Part shown: piece after piece, positions 29,036-39,300 of the stretch
Numbering within the stretch: position 1 is the first letter of the stretch
Layout of the letters: every line of letters begins with the position of its first letter
Assembly: GCA_000242235.1 (NCBI GenBank)
Contig: JH590861.1
Coordinates: forward strand, 142,692-206,691
Reading direction: 5' to 3'
Source of the DNA: Stomatobaculum longum
GTDB taxonomy: Bacteria > Bacillota > Clostridia > Lachnospirales > Lachnospiraceae
Length of the DNA: 64,000 bases
Notes under the pieces: generated by a model
The model's database searches: none
Seen by the model: the letters and a program-made list of their open reading frames with translations, nothing else
What the model was told of the DNA's origin: nothing
Made by a program: the position numbers and the translations under genes

Positions 29036-30511
29036 ATGAAATTACTGAAACTTGCGATGTCGGAGCTCAAGGGAGAGCTCCTGCAGGGTGATATGGGCGT
29101 GGAACTCGGGGCACTGGTGTATGATTCGCGGAAAATCAGTCCGGGCTGCCTGTTTGTCTGCATGAAGGGCGCCAATTTTGACTCTCACGAGCTGCTCCCC
29201 GCGCTTCCGGGCAAGGGCGTTGCGGCGGTAGTCATTGACCGCGAAGTCGAAACGCTGCCGGAGGGGCTTACCGTGTACCGCGCGGACAATGCGCGGGCGT
29301 CCCTGGCGGCGCTCTCGGCGGCCTACTTCGGTTTCCCGGCGCGGAAACTCCTTACGATCGGCGTGACCGGCACCAAGGGCAAGACGACGACCACCCATAT
29401 GATACGCGCGCTCCTCGAGGCGGGCGGCATTCCGACCGGACTCATCGGCACCAACGGCATCACCGTCGGCAAAGAACATATCGCGACCAAGAACACGACA
29501 CCGGAGTCCTATGAGATTCAGGAGAGCTTCCGGAAAATGGCGGATGCGGGCTGCAAAGCTGTGGTCATGGAGGTCTCGAGTCAGGGGCTTATGTTGCATC
29601 GCACAGGCAGCATTCTGTTCGACTACGGTGTTTTTATGAATATTGCGCCGGATCACATCGGTCCGAACGAGCACAAGAGCTTTGAGGAATACCTGTTCTG
29701 GAAGTCACAACTCTTTTTGCAGTGCAAGACGGGACTGATCAATGCGGACGATGTGCACTCGCTCTACATTGAGAAGATGGCGACTTGTGAGAAGCTGTAT
29801 CGTTTCGGCGAAAAGAATCCGGCGGACTTTACGCTTCGAAGCCTCTCCCATACGGCAGACCCCGATTTTGTCGGTATGAGCTTCGATTTTGCGGGGGCGG
29901 GACGAGTAGTCGCGGATGTCAAGGTCGGTATGCCGGGGCGTTTCAACGCGGAAAACGCACTCGCGGCGCTCTCGGTCGCGGTACTTTCGGGGGTGAAGGA
30001 TCAAGTGCTCCGGACCGGATTAAAAAACATACGCGTGAACGGCCGCATGGAGATTGTCAAACTGCATCCCTACACGGTTCTGGTGGACTATGCGCACAAT
30101 GCGGTCAGCATGGAGGCTCTGCTCGACGCCCTGCGCGAGTACCATCCGAAGCGCCTTGTCGTCGTGTTCGGCTGCGGCGGCAACCGCGCCAAGGAGCGCC
30201 GGACTTCGATGGGAGAGATCGGCGGCAAAAAGGCAGATCTCTCGATTATCACGGCGGACAACTCCCGCTATGAAAAAGTCGAGGATATTCTCGCCGACAT
30301 TCGCGAGAGCATCGAGAAGACCGGCGGCGCATTCATTGAGATTCCGGACAGACGGGAAGCCATCTACTATGCGGTGCAGAAGGCGGAACCCGGCGATATG
30401 ATTGCGATTATCGGCAAGGGACACGAGGACTACCAAGAGATTTGCGGTGTGCGCACGCACTTCCTGGACCGGGAAGTGGCGGAAGATGCGCTCCGCGAGA
30501 TGGGAGAGTGA
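29036..30511 (+). CDS. murE: UDP-N-acetylmuramoyl-tripeptide synthetase MurE
   Basis: 491 aa, three Mur-ligase domains. ATP loop GVTGTKGKTTTTHM (about 113-126), carbamylated-Lys region, and C-terminal DYAHN. It adds the third residue to UDP-MurNAc-L-Ala-D-Glu. The specificity motif reads ADNSRYE: the Arg of the DNPR meso-diaminopimelate motif is kept but Pro is replaced by Ser, so meso-DAP is the likelier substrate. RBS GAGAGGA before ATG 29036. Followed after one base by murF. Confidence 0.92.
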   Translation: MKLLKLAMSELKGELLQGDMGVELGALVYDSRKISPGCLFVCMKGANFDSHELLPALPGKGVAAVVIDREVETLPEGLTVYRADNARASLAALSAAYFGFPARKLLTIGVTGTKGKTTTTHMIRALLEAGGIPTGLIGTNGITVGKEHIATKNTTPESYEIQESFRKMADAGCKAVVMEVSSQGLMLHRTGSILFDYGVFMNIAPDHIGPNEHKSFEEYLFWKSQLFLQCKTGLINADDVHSLYIEKMATCEKLYRFGEKNPADFTLRSLSHTADPDFVGMSFDFAGAGRVVADVKVGMPGRFNAENALAALSVAVLSGVKDQVLRTGLKNIRVNGRMEIVKLHPYTVLVDYAHNAVSMEALLDALREYHPKRLVVVFGCGGNRAKERRTSMGEIGGKKADLSIITADNSRYEKVEDILADIRESIEKTGGAFIEIPDRREAIYYAVQKAEPGDMIAIIGKGHEDYQEICGVRTHFLDREVAEDALREMGE

Positions 30512-30512
30512 G

Positions 30513-31928
30513 ATGCGCGCGCTGCGTATAGATGAAATCAGAGAGGCGACCGGCGGCGAGTTGCTGTGCGGCCGGGAAGAAGAAAAGATTTCTTACATCA
30601 GCATTGATTCGCGGGATGTGAAGGAAGGCACGCTCTTCGTGCCGCTCGTCGGCGAGAAGGTGGATGCACACCGCTTTCTGGAGCCGGTGATTGCGGCAGG
30701 TGCAAAGGCGGTCTTCACCGCAGAGGCTTTGACAGAGGCACAGCACGAGGCTGCGGCGGAGGCAGGGACTGCGGTGATCCGCGTGGCCGATACGCTGATC
30801 GCTCTGCAGGCGCTTGCGGGCTGGCTGAGAAGCCGCCTCTCGCTGCCATTGATCGGCGTGACCGGCAGTGTGGGCAAGACCACAACCCGCGAGATGATTG
30901 CGGCCGCGCTCTCGGCAAAGTACCGGGTGTTTAAGACCAAGGCGAATCACAATTCGCAGATCGGCGTACCGCTCACGCTGCTCGACATCGAAGACGAAGA
31001 AATCGGTGTGATTGAGATGGGCATCAGCCGCCCGGGCGAGATGCACATCATCAGCGAACTCGTGCGTCCGGCGGCGGCCGTCGTCACCAACATCGGCACG
31101 GCGCACCTCATGGAACTCGGGAGCCGGGAAAATATACGGGATGAGAAATTAAAAATACAGGACGGCATGCAAAAAGATGCACTGCTGTTTCGGAATGCGG
31201 ACGATGCGATGCTGCTCTCGGGTCAGGTCCGGGACGGAATTACGGCGCGCACCTACGGCCTCGCGGAAGGCGCGGACTGTCGCGCGGAGAATGTCGGCTT
31301 GGTCAACGGCTGTGCCGAATTTACGGCTAACATACGCGGTAAGCGCGTCGCCGTGAAACTCGGTGTGCCGGGCGAGCATCAGGTGTTGAACGCTCTCGCG
31401 GCGCTCGGTGTCGCGGAAGCGTACGGCGTGCCGCTTGCGGGAGCGGCCGCGGAACTCGAGAAATTCAAGGGATATCGTCACCGTCAGCAGATTTTTGAGC
31501 GCGACGGCGTGCTGGTGATCGATGACAGCTATAACGCCAGCCCGGCTTCGATGCGGGCGGCGCTCTCGATTCTCCACGAGATGAAGAATCGCCGTCGCAT
31601 TGCGGTGCTCGGCGATATGAAGGAGCTCGGCGAAGCGGAGAAAGAGCTACACCGGGAAATCGGCGCGGAGCTCGCAGCCGCGAAAGGAGCGGAATGCCTG
31701 TATACACTCGGTGACCTCGCGGCGGAACTTGCCGCAGCGTGCCGGGAACGCTGCGGCGCGGACTATCGCCCCGAACTTCGCTGCTTTTCGGATCGGGAGT
31801 CGCTCTTTGCGGCACTGAAAGAGACAGTGAAGCCGGGGGATGCCCTTTTATTCAAGGCCTCGAACAGCATGCGGTTTTCGGAACTCGCGGATTATTTTTC
31901 GGGACAGGGAGGGCAGGAAGCGCATTGA
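30513..31928 (+). CDS. murF: UDP-N-acetylmuramoyl-tripeptide-D-alanyl-D-alanine ligase MurF
   Basis: 471 aa. ATP loop GVTGSVGKTTTREM, KANHNSQIGVP, EMGISRPGEM and DDSYNASPASM are all MurF hallmarks. Adds D-Ala-D-Ala to the UDP-MurNAc-tripeptide. ATG 30513 immediately follows the murE stop, so translation is coupled. Confidence 0.95.
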   Translation: MRALRIDEIREATGGELLCGREEEKISYISIDSRDVKEGTLFVPLVGEKVDAHRFLEPVIAAGAKAVFTAEALTEAQHEAAAEAGTAVIRVADTLIALQALAGWLRSRLSLPLIGVTGSVGKTTTREMIAAALSAKYRVFKTKANHNSQIGVPLTLLDIEDEEIGVIEMGISRPGEMHIISELVRPAAAVVTNIGTAHLMELGSRENIRDEKLKIQDGMQKDALLFRNADDAMLLSGQVRDGITARTYGLAEGADCRAENVGLVNGCAEFTANIRGKRVAVKLGVPGEHQVLNALAALGVAEAYGVPLAGAAAELEKFKGYRHRQQIFERDGVLVIDDSYNASPASMRAALSILHEMKNRRRIAVLGDMKELGEAEKELHREIGAELAAAKGAECLYTLGDLAAELAAACRERCGADYRPELRCFSDRESLFAALKETVKPGDALLFKASNSMRFSELADYFSGQGGQEAH

Positions 31929-33940
31929 GCGAGCGCTATGCGGATGTTATTCTGAACATCAGCCATGAGAGCGTGGACCGCCCGTTTACGTATATGATTC
32001 CCGAGGATTTGTGCGGAAAACTCACACCGGGGACTGCGGTGCAAGTGCCCTTCGGCAATGCGAAGGAAGCAAAACTCGGCTATGTGCTCGCGCTTCGGAA
32101 AGAAGCGCCGACCGGATTTCAACTCCGCGAAATTCTTGGGATTGCCGAAAAAAAGGTCGGCGTGGAAGAGAGACTTCTGACCCTTGCGGTCTGGATGCAC
32201 GAGCACTACGGCTGTATGTTAAACCAGGCGCTGAAAACCGTGCTGCCGGTCAAGGAGGCCGTGAAGGCGCGGCCGCGGAAGACCGGAGCGACGGGGCGCG
32301 GCGAGGCAAAAGACGCTTTGCTGTCGCGCGAACTCACGGCTGAACAGCAGGCTGTTCTCTCGGAACTCCGGCGCGCGGAGACAGAGAAAGCGGGCGGCAG
32401 CTACCTGCTCTTCGGCGTGACCGGCAGCGGGAAAACGGAAGTATACATGCGCTGTATCGAAGAACAGCGCCGTCTGGGAAAACAGGCCATTTTACTGCTG
32501 CCGGAGATCAACCTGACCTTCCAGACCGTGCGCTATCTGGAAGAGCGTTTCGGCGAGGAAGTCGCAATCATCCACTCCAAGCTCTCGAAGGGCGAGCGCT
32601 ATCGCCAGTTTCACCGCGCGGCGCGCGGTGAAGCCACTGTCATGGTGGGACCGCGTTCGGCGCTCTTTGCGCCGTTTCCGAATCTCGGACTCATCATCAT
32701 CGACGAAGAGCACGACGGCGCCTATCGGAACGATGCCGTGCCGCGCTATGACGCGCGGGAGGTCGCGGCAAAGCGGGCCGAACTCGCGGGGGCGCAGCTG
32801 ATTCTCGGCTCCGCAACACCTTCGGTCGAGAGCTGGCAGCGCGCGACGCAGGGCGAGTATCGGTTGCTTCGCCTCACAAAGCGCGCGGTTTCCGGCGCTG
32901 TCCCGGCGGAGGCGACCGTGGTGGATCTTCGCGACGAGCTGCGGGAGGGCAACCGCTCGGTTTTTAGCCGGGCGCTCAGCGAAAAAATCATGGTGCGGCT
33001 TTCGCGCGGCGAGCAGGTTATGCTTTTTATGAACCGACGCGGTTATGCGCGCTTTTTGTCCTGTCGGAGCTGCGGCGAGGCGCTCCGCTGCCCGCACTGC
33101 GATGTGACATTGACCCTTCACGAAGACGGCAGCCTCCGCTGTCACTATTGCGGATACCGGACCGTGAAACCGGAGCGCTGCCCGAGCTGCGGCTCTCCGT
33201 ATCTCGCCGGCTTCGGCATGGGCACGCAGCAGCTGGTCGAGCAGACCGGACGCATGTTCCCGGCGGCGCGCATCTTGCGGCTGGATGCGGATGCGGTGCG
33301 GGGCAAAGACGGCGGACAGAGCATCCTGGAAAAATTCCGGGCGGGCAAAGCCGACATCCTGATCGGCACCCAGATGATTGTGAAAGGGCACGATTTCCCG
33401 AATGTGACGCTGGTCGGTGTAATGGCGGCGGATACCGAGCTCTACGCAAATCGCTATACGAGCGCGGAGCGCTGCTTCCAGCTCTTGACACAGGCTGCGG
33501 GGCGCGCGGGGCGCGCAAACAAACGGGGAGAGTTTGTCATTCAGACCTATCGCCCGGAACACTATGCGATTCAGAGTGCGGCGGCGCAGGACTACGAGCG
33601 CTTTGCGGCGGCGGAGCTCGCCTACCGGCGCGCAGCCGGGTATCCGCCGGTTTTACACATGCTGACCATACAGCTCGCCGCAAAAGACGAGACTGCGCTC
33701 ACACGGGCGGCGGCGCTCTTTGCGGACTGTCTCAAAATAGCGACCGCGCTTGCTGCGGAGGCACCGCAGTGCATCGGACCGGTCAACGCGGGCGTGTACC
33801 GCGTGCAGGACTATTTCCGGAAGATGATTTACATGAAGCATGCGTGCTATGATATACTGATACAAATCAAGACAGCGGCAGAGGAGGCGTTCCGGGCACA
33901 GATTCCGGGAGGTATTTCGCTTCTCTACGAGTTTGTCTGA
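31925..33940 (+). CDS. priA: Primosomal protein N' (replication restart helicase PriA)
   Basis: 671 aa. N-terminal 3'-DNA-binding domain, helicase core with Walker A GVTGSGKTEV and IIIDEEHD, and four Cys pairs for two zinc ions (CRSC, CPHC, CHYC, CPSC) inserted before the second helicase lobe (LIGTQMIVKGHDFPNV). Restarts stalled replication forks. The start is TTG 31925, overlapping the murF stop, with GGAGGG upstream. Confidence 0.94.
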   Translation: MSERYADVILNISHESVDRPFTYMIPEDLCGKLTPGTAVQVPFGNAKEAKLGYVLALRKEAPTGFQLREILGIAEKKVGVEERLLTLAVWMHEHYGCMLNQALKTVLPVKEAVKARPRKTGATGRGEAKDALLSRELTAEQQAVLSELRRAETEKAGGSYLLFGVTGSGKTEVYMRCIEEQRRLGKQAILLLPEINLTFQTVRYLEERFGEEVAIIHSKLSKGERYRQFHRAARGEATVMVGPRSALFAPFPNLGLIIIDEEHDGAYRNDAVPRYDAREVAAKRAELAGAQLILGSATPSVESWQRATQGEYRLLRLTKRAVSGAVPAEATVVDLRDELREGNRSVFSRALSEKIMVRLSRGEQVMLFMNRRGYARFLSCRSCGEALRCPHCDVTLTLHEDGSLRCHYCGYRTVKPERCPSCGSPYLAGFGMGTQQLVEQTGRMFPAARILRLDADAVRGKDGGQSILEKFRAGKADILIGTQMIVKGHDFPNVTLVGVMAADTELYANRYTSAERCFQLLTQAAGRAGRANKRGEFVIQTYRPEHYAIQSAAAQDYERFAAAELAYRRAAGYPPVLHMLTIQLAAKDETALTRAAALFADCLKIATALAAEAPQCIGPVNAGVYRVQDYFRKMIYMKHACYDILIQIKTAAEEAFRAQIPGGISLLYEFV

Positions 33941-33955
33941 CGGAGAGGAGAACAA

Positions 33956-34459
33956 GTGGCACTTCGTACAATCAGAGAGATCGGTGATCCTATTTTAAAT
34001 CAGCGGGCCAAGGAGATTCAGAGCATGACCCCGCATCTAAAGACGCTGATTGCCGACATGGTGGAAACCATGCGGGCGGCAAACGGCGTGGGGCTTGCGG
34101 CGCCGCAGGTCGGCATCCTGAAGCGGCTCGTCGTCATTGAGTGCGAGGAGGGCGAACTCCATGTGCTGATTAATCCCGAGATAACGGAGCGGGACGGTGA
34201 GCAGACCGGCTATGAAGGCTGCCTCAGCGTTCCGGGCAAGACAGGCATTGTGACGCGGCCGATGCACGTCATTGTCAAAGCACTGAATGAGGAGATGCAG
34301 CCTGTCACCGTCGAGGGTGAAGAGTTACTCGCGCGGGCACTCTGCCATGAGATCGATCATCTGGACGGACATCTCTATACGGAAGTCGCCGAAGAGCTCT
34401 ATACGAATGAGGAACTCGAGGCGATGCAGGAAGAAGAGGCGGCAGAGGAGCGGGAATGA
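33956..34459 (+). CDS. def: Peptide deformylase
   Basis: 167 aa. Motif 1 GVGLAAPQVG, motif 2 EGCLS (metal-binding Cys) and motif 3 HEIDHLDG (two metal-binding His and catalytic Glu). Removes formyl groups from nascent proteins. GTG start behind GGAGAGGAG. Overlaps fmt by ATGA. Confidence 0.96.
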   Translation: MALRTIREIGDPILNQRAKEIQSMTPHLKTLIADMVETMRAANGVGLAAPQVGILKRLVVIECEEGELHVLINPEITERDGEQTGYEGCLSVPGKTGIVTRPMHVIVKALNEEMQPVTVEGEELLARALCHEIDHLDGHLYTEVAEELYTNEELEAMQEEEAAEERE

Positions 34460-35412
34460 GAATTGTCTATTTCGGAACGCCGGATTTTGCGGTCGCACCG
34501 CTTGTCGCGCTGCATGAGGCGGGACACGAGATTGTGCTCGTTGTGACCCAGCCGGACAAGCCACGGGGCAGAGGACACGCATTACAGTTTCCGCCGGTCA
34601 AGGAAGCCGCGCTTCGCCTCGGAATACCGGTCGCGCAGCCGGAGAGAGCGCGAAATGCGGATTTTATCGGGTTGCTCCGTGCGCAGAAGGCGGAGCTCTT
34701 TGTCGTGACCGCATTCGGTCAGATTTTGCCGAAAGAAATTCTCGAACTGCCGCGCTACGGCTGCGTGAACATTCACGCGTCTCTGCTTCCCGCTTACCGG
34801 GGAGCGGCGCCGATTCAGTGGGCCGTTATCGACGGACAGAAGGAGAGCGGCATTACGACCATGCAAATGGACGAAGGACTGGATACCGGCGACATTCTTC
34901 GCCGGTATCCGCTGCCTATCGGTCCGGACGAGACCGGTGGGAGCTTGTTTGCGAAGCTTGAGAAACTCGGCGCGGAGGCAATTCTCGACACCGTCAGGGG
35001 CCTCGAGGCGGGCAGCATCGTCCCCGAAAAGCAGGGTGAGACGACAACCGCGTATGCCAAAATGCTGCGGAAAGAGATGGGAAATCTCGACTTTACCCGG
35101 GATGCTGCGAGTCTGCTTCGCCTGATTCGCGGACTCGACCCGTGGCCCGGTACTTTTACCTATCTGCACGGAAAGCTCCTGAAAATCAAACAGGCAACGG
35201 AGGGCGGAGAGGCTTCCGGTAAGGTGCCGGGCGAAATACTTGCGGCGGATTCGCGCGGTATTTTTGTGCAGACCGGCGCAGGCGCGCTCTGCATCACCGT
35301 GCTGCAGCCGGAGGGCAAAAAAGCAATGGCGGCGGCCGACTGGCTCCGCGGCGCCAAGGTGCAGCCGGGAGACCGCTTACAGCGCAGTCGGAACGCAGAG
35401 AACAAGGGATAA
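34456..35412 (+). CDS. fmt: Methionyl-tRNA formyltransferase
   Basis: 318 aa. Formyl-THF site with VNIHASLLPAYRGAAPIQWA and MDEGLDTGDIL; C-terminal tRNA-binding beta barrel. Forms fMet-tRNA for initiation, the opposite end of the process served by def next door. Confidence 0.96.
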   Translation: MRIVYFGTPDFAVAPLVALHEAGHEIVLVVTQPDKPRGRGHALQFPPVKEAALRLGIPVAQPERARNADFIGLLRAQKAELFVVTAFGQILPKEILELPRYGCVNIHASLLPAYRGAAPIQWAVIDGQKESGITTMQMDEGLDTGDILRRYPLPIGPDETGGSLFAKLEKLGAEAILDTVRGLEAGSIVPEKQGETTTAYAKMLRKEMGNLDFTRDAASLLRLIRGLDPWPGTFTYLHGKLLKIKQATEGGEASGKVPGEILAADSRGIFVQTGAGALCITVLQPEGKKAMAAADWLRGAKVQPGDRLQRSRNAENKG

Positions 35413-35430
35413 GACAGAGAGGAGGGTATC

Positions 35431-36144
35431 ATGTACGGCTACTACGGATTGGATTGGACTTACCTTCTGGTACTCTTAGGTGTGGGACTGACGCTCGGAG
35501 CCCAGGCCTTTTTAAAGAGCACCTTTGCCCGCTATGCAAAAGTGCAGAGCAGCACCGGACTCACGGGGCGGGAAGTCGCGGAGCAGATTCTCCGGGCGAA
35601 CGGCATCTACGATGTCACGGTGCAGGCAATCGGCGGACAGCTGACCGACCACTATGACCCGGCAAAAAAGACCGTGAATCTCTCGGAAGTCATCTACGAC
35701 TCCCGGAGCATTGCCGCGCTCGGCGTCGCGGCACACGAGTGCGGCCATGCGATTCAGGATGACAAGAGCTATTTCCCGCTCCGCTTCCGGCACGCCCTGG
35801 TGCCGCTCGCAAACCTCGGTTCTCAGCTTGCCATGCCGATTATCATCATCGGCCTTATGCTCAGCAACGGCAGAAATTTTCTGGGACCGCAGCTTTTGAA
35901 TCTCGGCTTGCTTGCGTTCTGCCTTGCCGTGCTGTTTCAGCTGGTCACACTGCCGGTGGAGTTTAATGCGAGCCACAGAGCGTTGATTCAGCTCCGTGAA
36001 TTACATATTCTGCCGCCCAAGGAGGAGGAGCAGGCGAGATCTGTCCTGTTTGCCGCTGCGCTGACCTATGTGGCGGGCGCTGCGTCCTCGCTCTTACAGC
36101 TTCTCCGGCTCTGGATTCTGTTCGGCGGAAGAAGGCGCAAATGA
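35431..36144 (+). CDS. Zinc membrane metallopeptidase, YugP family
   Basis: 237 aa. N-terminal membrane helix (YLLVLLGVGLTLGAQAFL), zinc motif HECGH (residues about 107-111), further membrane segments and the typical ending. Membrane protease of the neutral zinc peptidase family; substrate unknown. Overlaps rsmB by ATGA. Confidence 0.88.
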   Translation: MYGYYGLDWTYLLVLLGVGLTLGAQAFLKSTFARYAKVQSSTGLTGREVAEQILRANGIYDVTVQAIGGQLTDHYDPAKKTVNLSEVIYDSRSIAALGVAAHECGHAIQDDKSYFPLRFRHALVPLANLGSQLAMPIIIIGLMLSNGRNFLGPQLLNLGLLAFCLAVLFQLVTLPVEFNASHRALIQLRELHILPPKEEEQARSVLFAAALTYVAGAASSLLQLLRLWILFGGRRRK

Positions 36145-37484
36145 CTGCGCCGAACGCGAGAAGTATTGCCTTGGACTGCCTGCTCCTCATCACAGAGGAG
36201 GGGCAGTTCTCGCATGTTGTGCTTGCGGCCGCGCGGGATAAATTCGCCTGGATGCCGGAGGAAGAGAGAGCTCTCACCGAGCGCCTCGTGCACGGCAGCG
36301 TCGAATACCTGCCGCAGCTCGACCGGCTGATTGCGGCGCGCTCTAAGACGCCGTTCCGGAAACTGAAGCCGGTGATCCGCTGCATTCTGCGCCTGTCGCT
36401 CTACCAGCTTTTATATCTCAGCCGGATTCCGGCGCACGCCGTGGTCAATGAGGCTGTGAAGCTGACAGAGCGCCGGGGGCTTTTCGGCCTGAAAGGCTTT
36501 GTCAACGCGATGGTGCGGCGCTTTGTGCGCGAGCGGGATGAAATCAGGGCGGAACTCGACGGGAGTCAGGACTTTGCCCTCCGCTATGCCTTGCCGCCGT
36601 GGCTTGCAGAGCGCTTCACAGCGCAGTTCGGCAGAGAAGAGAGTGAAAAAATCGCGGCGCGCTTTCTGGAACCGGCACCGCTCACACTGCGCCTGAACCG
36701 AACCGGGTTCATCGCGGCGGGAGAACCTGCCGCCGCGACGGAAGGGCTCACGCAGTCTCCGTACGCGCCGGATAGTTTTATCGCGGAAGAGGGACTCACA
36801 GAGCCCATCCGGCAGCAGCTCGCGGAGGGGATGTTTTTTGTGCAGGATTTGAGCTCTTCGCTCGCGGTACAGGCGGCGCAGCCGAAGCCCGGTGAGAGAG
36901 TGCTAGATCTCTGCGCCGCGCCGGGCGGCAAGAGCCTCGCGGCAGCGGATTGCATGCGGGGCGAGGGCAGCATAGTCAGTGCGGACCTCTCCCCGCAAAA
37001 GGTGGAGCGCATGAGAGAGAATGTGGCGCGCACAGGTTTTTCCGGCTGTGTGCGGCCGCTACAGTCGGATGCGGGCGTGTTCCGTCCGGACTGGGAGGAA
37101 GCCTTTGACCTTGTCATTGCGGACCTGCCCTGCTCGGGACTCGGCGTCCTGTCGAGAAAGCCGGACATCAAGCTGAGGCTCTGCGAAGAGGATATTATTT
37201 CGCTCCGTGACTTACAGCGGCGCTTTTTAGAGAACGCAGTCCGCTATGTCCGTCCGGGCGGGCGGCTGCTCTACTCGACCTGCACACTGACAGAAGAGGA
37301 AGATGAGGCGAATGCGGCGTGGATTGCGGCAAAGTTTCACGACTTCACGCCGGTTGATGTCGCTGCGGCGCTGTCGCTCAATGGCTCGGAGGCACTTCTC
37401 TGCCCTGCGGGTGCGGTCAAGATTTTGCCGTCCCGTCTGCCCGCCGACGGCTTTTTTATCTCCGTATTTCGAAAGGCGGAATGA
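36141..37484 (+). CDS. rsmB: 16S rRNA (cytosine-C5)-methyltransferase RsmB
   Basis: 447 aa. NusB-like RNA-binding domain (about 1-135), then the methyltransferase with LDLCAAPGGKSLAAA, DLPCSGLGVLSRKPDI and the catalytic Cys in YSTCTLTEEE. Methylates C967 (E. coli numbering) of 16S rRNA. Confidence 0.94.
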   Translation: MTAPNARSIALDCLLLITEEGQFSHVVLAAARDKFAWMPEEERALTERLVHGSVEYLPQLDRLIAARSKTPFRKLKPVIRCILRLSLYQLLYLSRIPAHAVVNEAVKLTERRGLFGLKGFVNAMVRRFVRERDEIRAELDGSQDFALRYALPPWLAERFTAQFGREESEKIAARFLEPAPLTLRLNRTGFIAAGEPAAATEGLTQSPYAPDSFIAEEGLTEPIRQQLAEGMFFVQDLSSSLAVQAAQPKPGERVLDLCAAPGGKSLAAADCMRGEGSIVSADLSPQKVERMRENVARTGFSGCVRPLQSDAGVFRPDWEEAFDLVIADLPCSGLGVLSRKPDIKLRLCEEDIISLRDLQRRFLENAVRYVRPGGRLLYSTCTLTEEEDEANAAWIAAKFHDFTPVDVAAALSLNGSEALLCPAGAVKILPSRLPADGFFISVFRKAE

Positions 37485-37485
37485 G

Positions 37486-38550
37486 ATGGCAACGGAACTG
37501 GATCTCTGTTCGCTGAGTCAAAGCGAACTCGGCGCGTATCTCAAAGAGCTCGGAGAGCCGGGCTTTCGCGCAAAGCAGCTTTTTTCCTGGCTGCATCAGA
37601 AAAAAGCACAGCAGTTTGAGGAGATGAGCAATCTCCCGAAAAGTCTTCGCGAAACCTTAAAAGAACATGCGAGACTGCCCGGGTTGGTGCAGGAGGTCGT
37701 GCAGGTCTCAAAGAGCGACGGCACGGAGAAGTATCTCTTCTCGCTGCCGGACGGCAATATGATTGAGAGCGTTTTGATGCGCTACAACTACGGCAACTCG
37801 GTCTGCATCAGCTCCCAGGTGGGCTGTCGCATGGGCTGCCGCTTCTGCGCATCGACCGTGGACGGCCTCGCGCGGAATCTGACCGCCGGGGAAATGCTGG
37901 CACAGGTCTATGCGATCGAGCGAAAAATCGGGGAGCGCGTCTCGAATGTTGTCGTGATGGGAAGCGGCGAGCCGATGGATAATTACGACAATGTGGTTCG
38001 TTTTATTAGGCTCTTAAGCGACAAGGACGGCTTAAACATTTCCCAGCGAAACATCACGGTATCGACCTGCGGTCTGGTGCCGGAGATACGGCGTTTTGCC
38101 GACGAAAAGCTGCAGGTGACGCTTGCGCTGTCCCTGCACGCAGCGGACGATGCGACGAGACAGCGCCTCATGCCGATTGCGAATCGCTATGCGCTTTGCG
38201 ATGTGCTGGATGCCTGTGCATATTATTTCGAAAAGACCGGGCGGCGCGTCAGTTTTGAGTACAGTCTGGTTGCGGGGGTCAACGATACGCCCGCGGAGGC
38301 CGCCAAGCTGATTGCGCTTTTGCGGCACCGGAAGGGCCATGTGAATCTGATTCCGGTCAATCCGGTTGTGGAGCGCAGTCTCAAAGAACCGAGTCTCGCG
38401 GCGGTACACTACTTCCGCGATACACTCGAAAAGAACGGCATCAATGTCACAATTCGAAAAGAAATGGGGAGAGATATCGACGGCGCCTGCGGTCAGCTGA
38501 GACGCCGGTACCGGGATAAGAGAGAACAGGGAGATACCAAAGAGGAGTAG
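37486..38550 (+). CDS. rlmN: Dual-specificity 23S rRNA/tRNA adenine-C2 methyltransferase RlmN
   Basis: 354 aa radical-SAM enzyme: CRMGCRFC binds the 4Fe-4S cluster, GSGEPMDNYDNV is the GGEP-like motif, and a C-terminal Cys in DGACGQL is the methyl carrier. Methylates A2503 of 23S rRNA and A37 of some tRNAs. One base after the rsmB stop. Confidence 0.95.
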   Translation: MATELDLCSLSQSELGAYLKELGEPGFRAKQLFSWLHQKKAQQFEEMSNLPKSLRETLKEHARLPGLVQEVVQVSKSDGTEKYLFSLPDGNMIESVLMRYNYGNSVCISSQVGCRMGCRFCASTVDGLARNLTAGEMLAQVYAIERKIGERVSNVVVMGSGEPMDNYDNVVRFIRLLSDKDGLNISQRNITVSTCGLVPEIRRFADEKLQVTLALSLHAADDATRQRLMPIANRYALCDVLDACAYYFEKTGRRVSFEYSLVAGVNDTPAEAAKLIALLRHRKGHVNLIPVNPVVERSLKEPSLAAVHYFRDTLEKNGINVTIRKEMGRDIDGACGQLRRRYRDKREQGDTKEE

Positions 38551-38553
38551 CAG

Positions 38554-39300
38554 ATGAATGCAGTCGCACTGACAGACAGGGGAAGGGTTCGGAATTCCAA
38601 CCAGGATACTGTGTTTGCGGAAAATCATCCTGTGGGAGCATTGCCGAACCTTTATATCGTGGCAGACGGAATGGGCGGGCACCGCGCGGGCGATTATTGT
38701 TCCCAGACACTGACCGCGCGTGTGGTTTCCGCCGTGCGGGAGAGCGAGGGCAAGTTACCGCTCCCGGCGCTTCGGGATGCGGTCTTGCTCGCGAATGAGA
38801 GTCTCTTTACGGAGGCCAAGCGTCATGCGGAGCTTGAGGGCATGGGCTCCACGCTAGTCGCTGCGTTTCTGGAAGAGCAGAGCGCAACAGTTCTGAACAT
38901 CGGTGACAGTCGCTGCTATGCCGGTTTTACGGACGGCAGCTTCCGCCAGGTCACACGGGATCACTCCTATGTCGAAGAGATGGTGAGCGCGGGGAAAATG
39001 CAGCGCGGCAGCGAGGCATACAAGAAGTCCAAAAATATCATCACGCGGGCCATCGGTGTCAGCGCGGAGGTGCAGATGGATTTGTTTGAACTTCCGGTCG
39101 AGAATCTCGCCCTGCTCTTACTCTGCACGGACGGACTCACCAATATGCTCGAGGATGCGGAAATCCGGGAAATACTCAGTGAGACAATCACGCTGAAAGA
39201 AAAGGCCGAAAAGCTGATTCAGGCGGCAAATATGAAAGGCGGGCGGGACAATATCTCTGTAGTTCTGGTTGACCTTAGAGAGGAGGCGGGTGCGCAATGA
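38554..39300 (+). CDS. prpC: PP2C-type Ser/Thr protein phosphatase (PrpC/Stp)
   Basis: 248 aa. Metal-binding motifs VADGMGGHRAGD, NIGDSRCY, LCTDGLTNML and GGRDNISVVLV. Soluble partner that reverses the kinase encoded next; the pair overlaps by ATGA. Confidence 0.94.
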   Translation: MNAVALTDRGRVRNSNQDTVFAENHPVGALPNLYIVADGMGGHRAGDYCSQTLTARVVSAVRESEGKLPLPALRDAVLLANESLFTEAKRHAELEGMGSTLVAAFLEEQSATVLNIGDSRCYAGFTDGSFRQVTRDHSYVEEMVSAGKMQRGSEAYKKSKNIITRAIGVSAEVQMDLFELPVENLALLLLCTDGLTNMLEDAEIREILSETITLKEKAEKLIQAANMKGGRDNISVVLVDLREEAGAQ

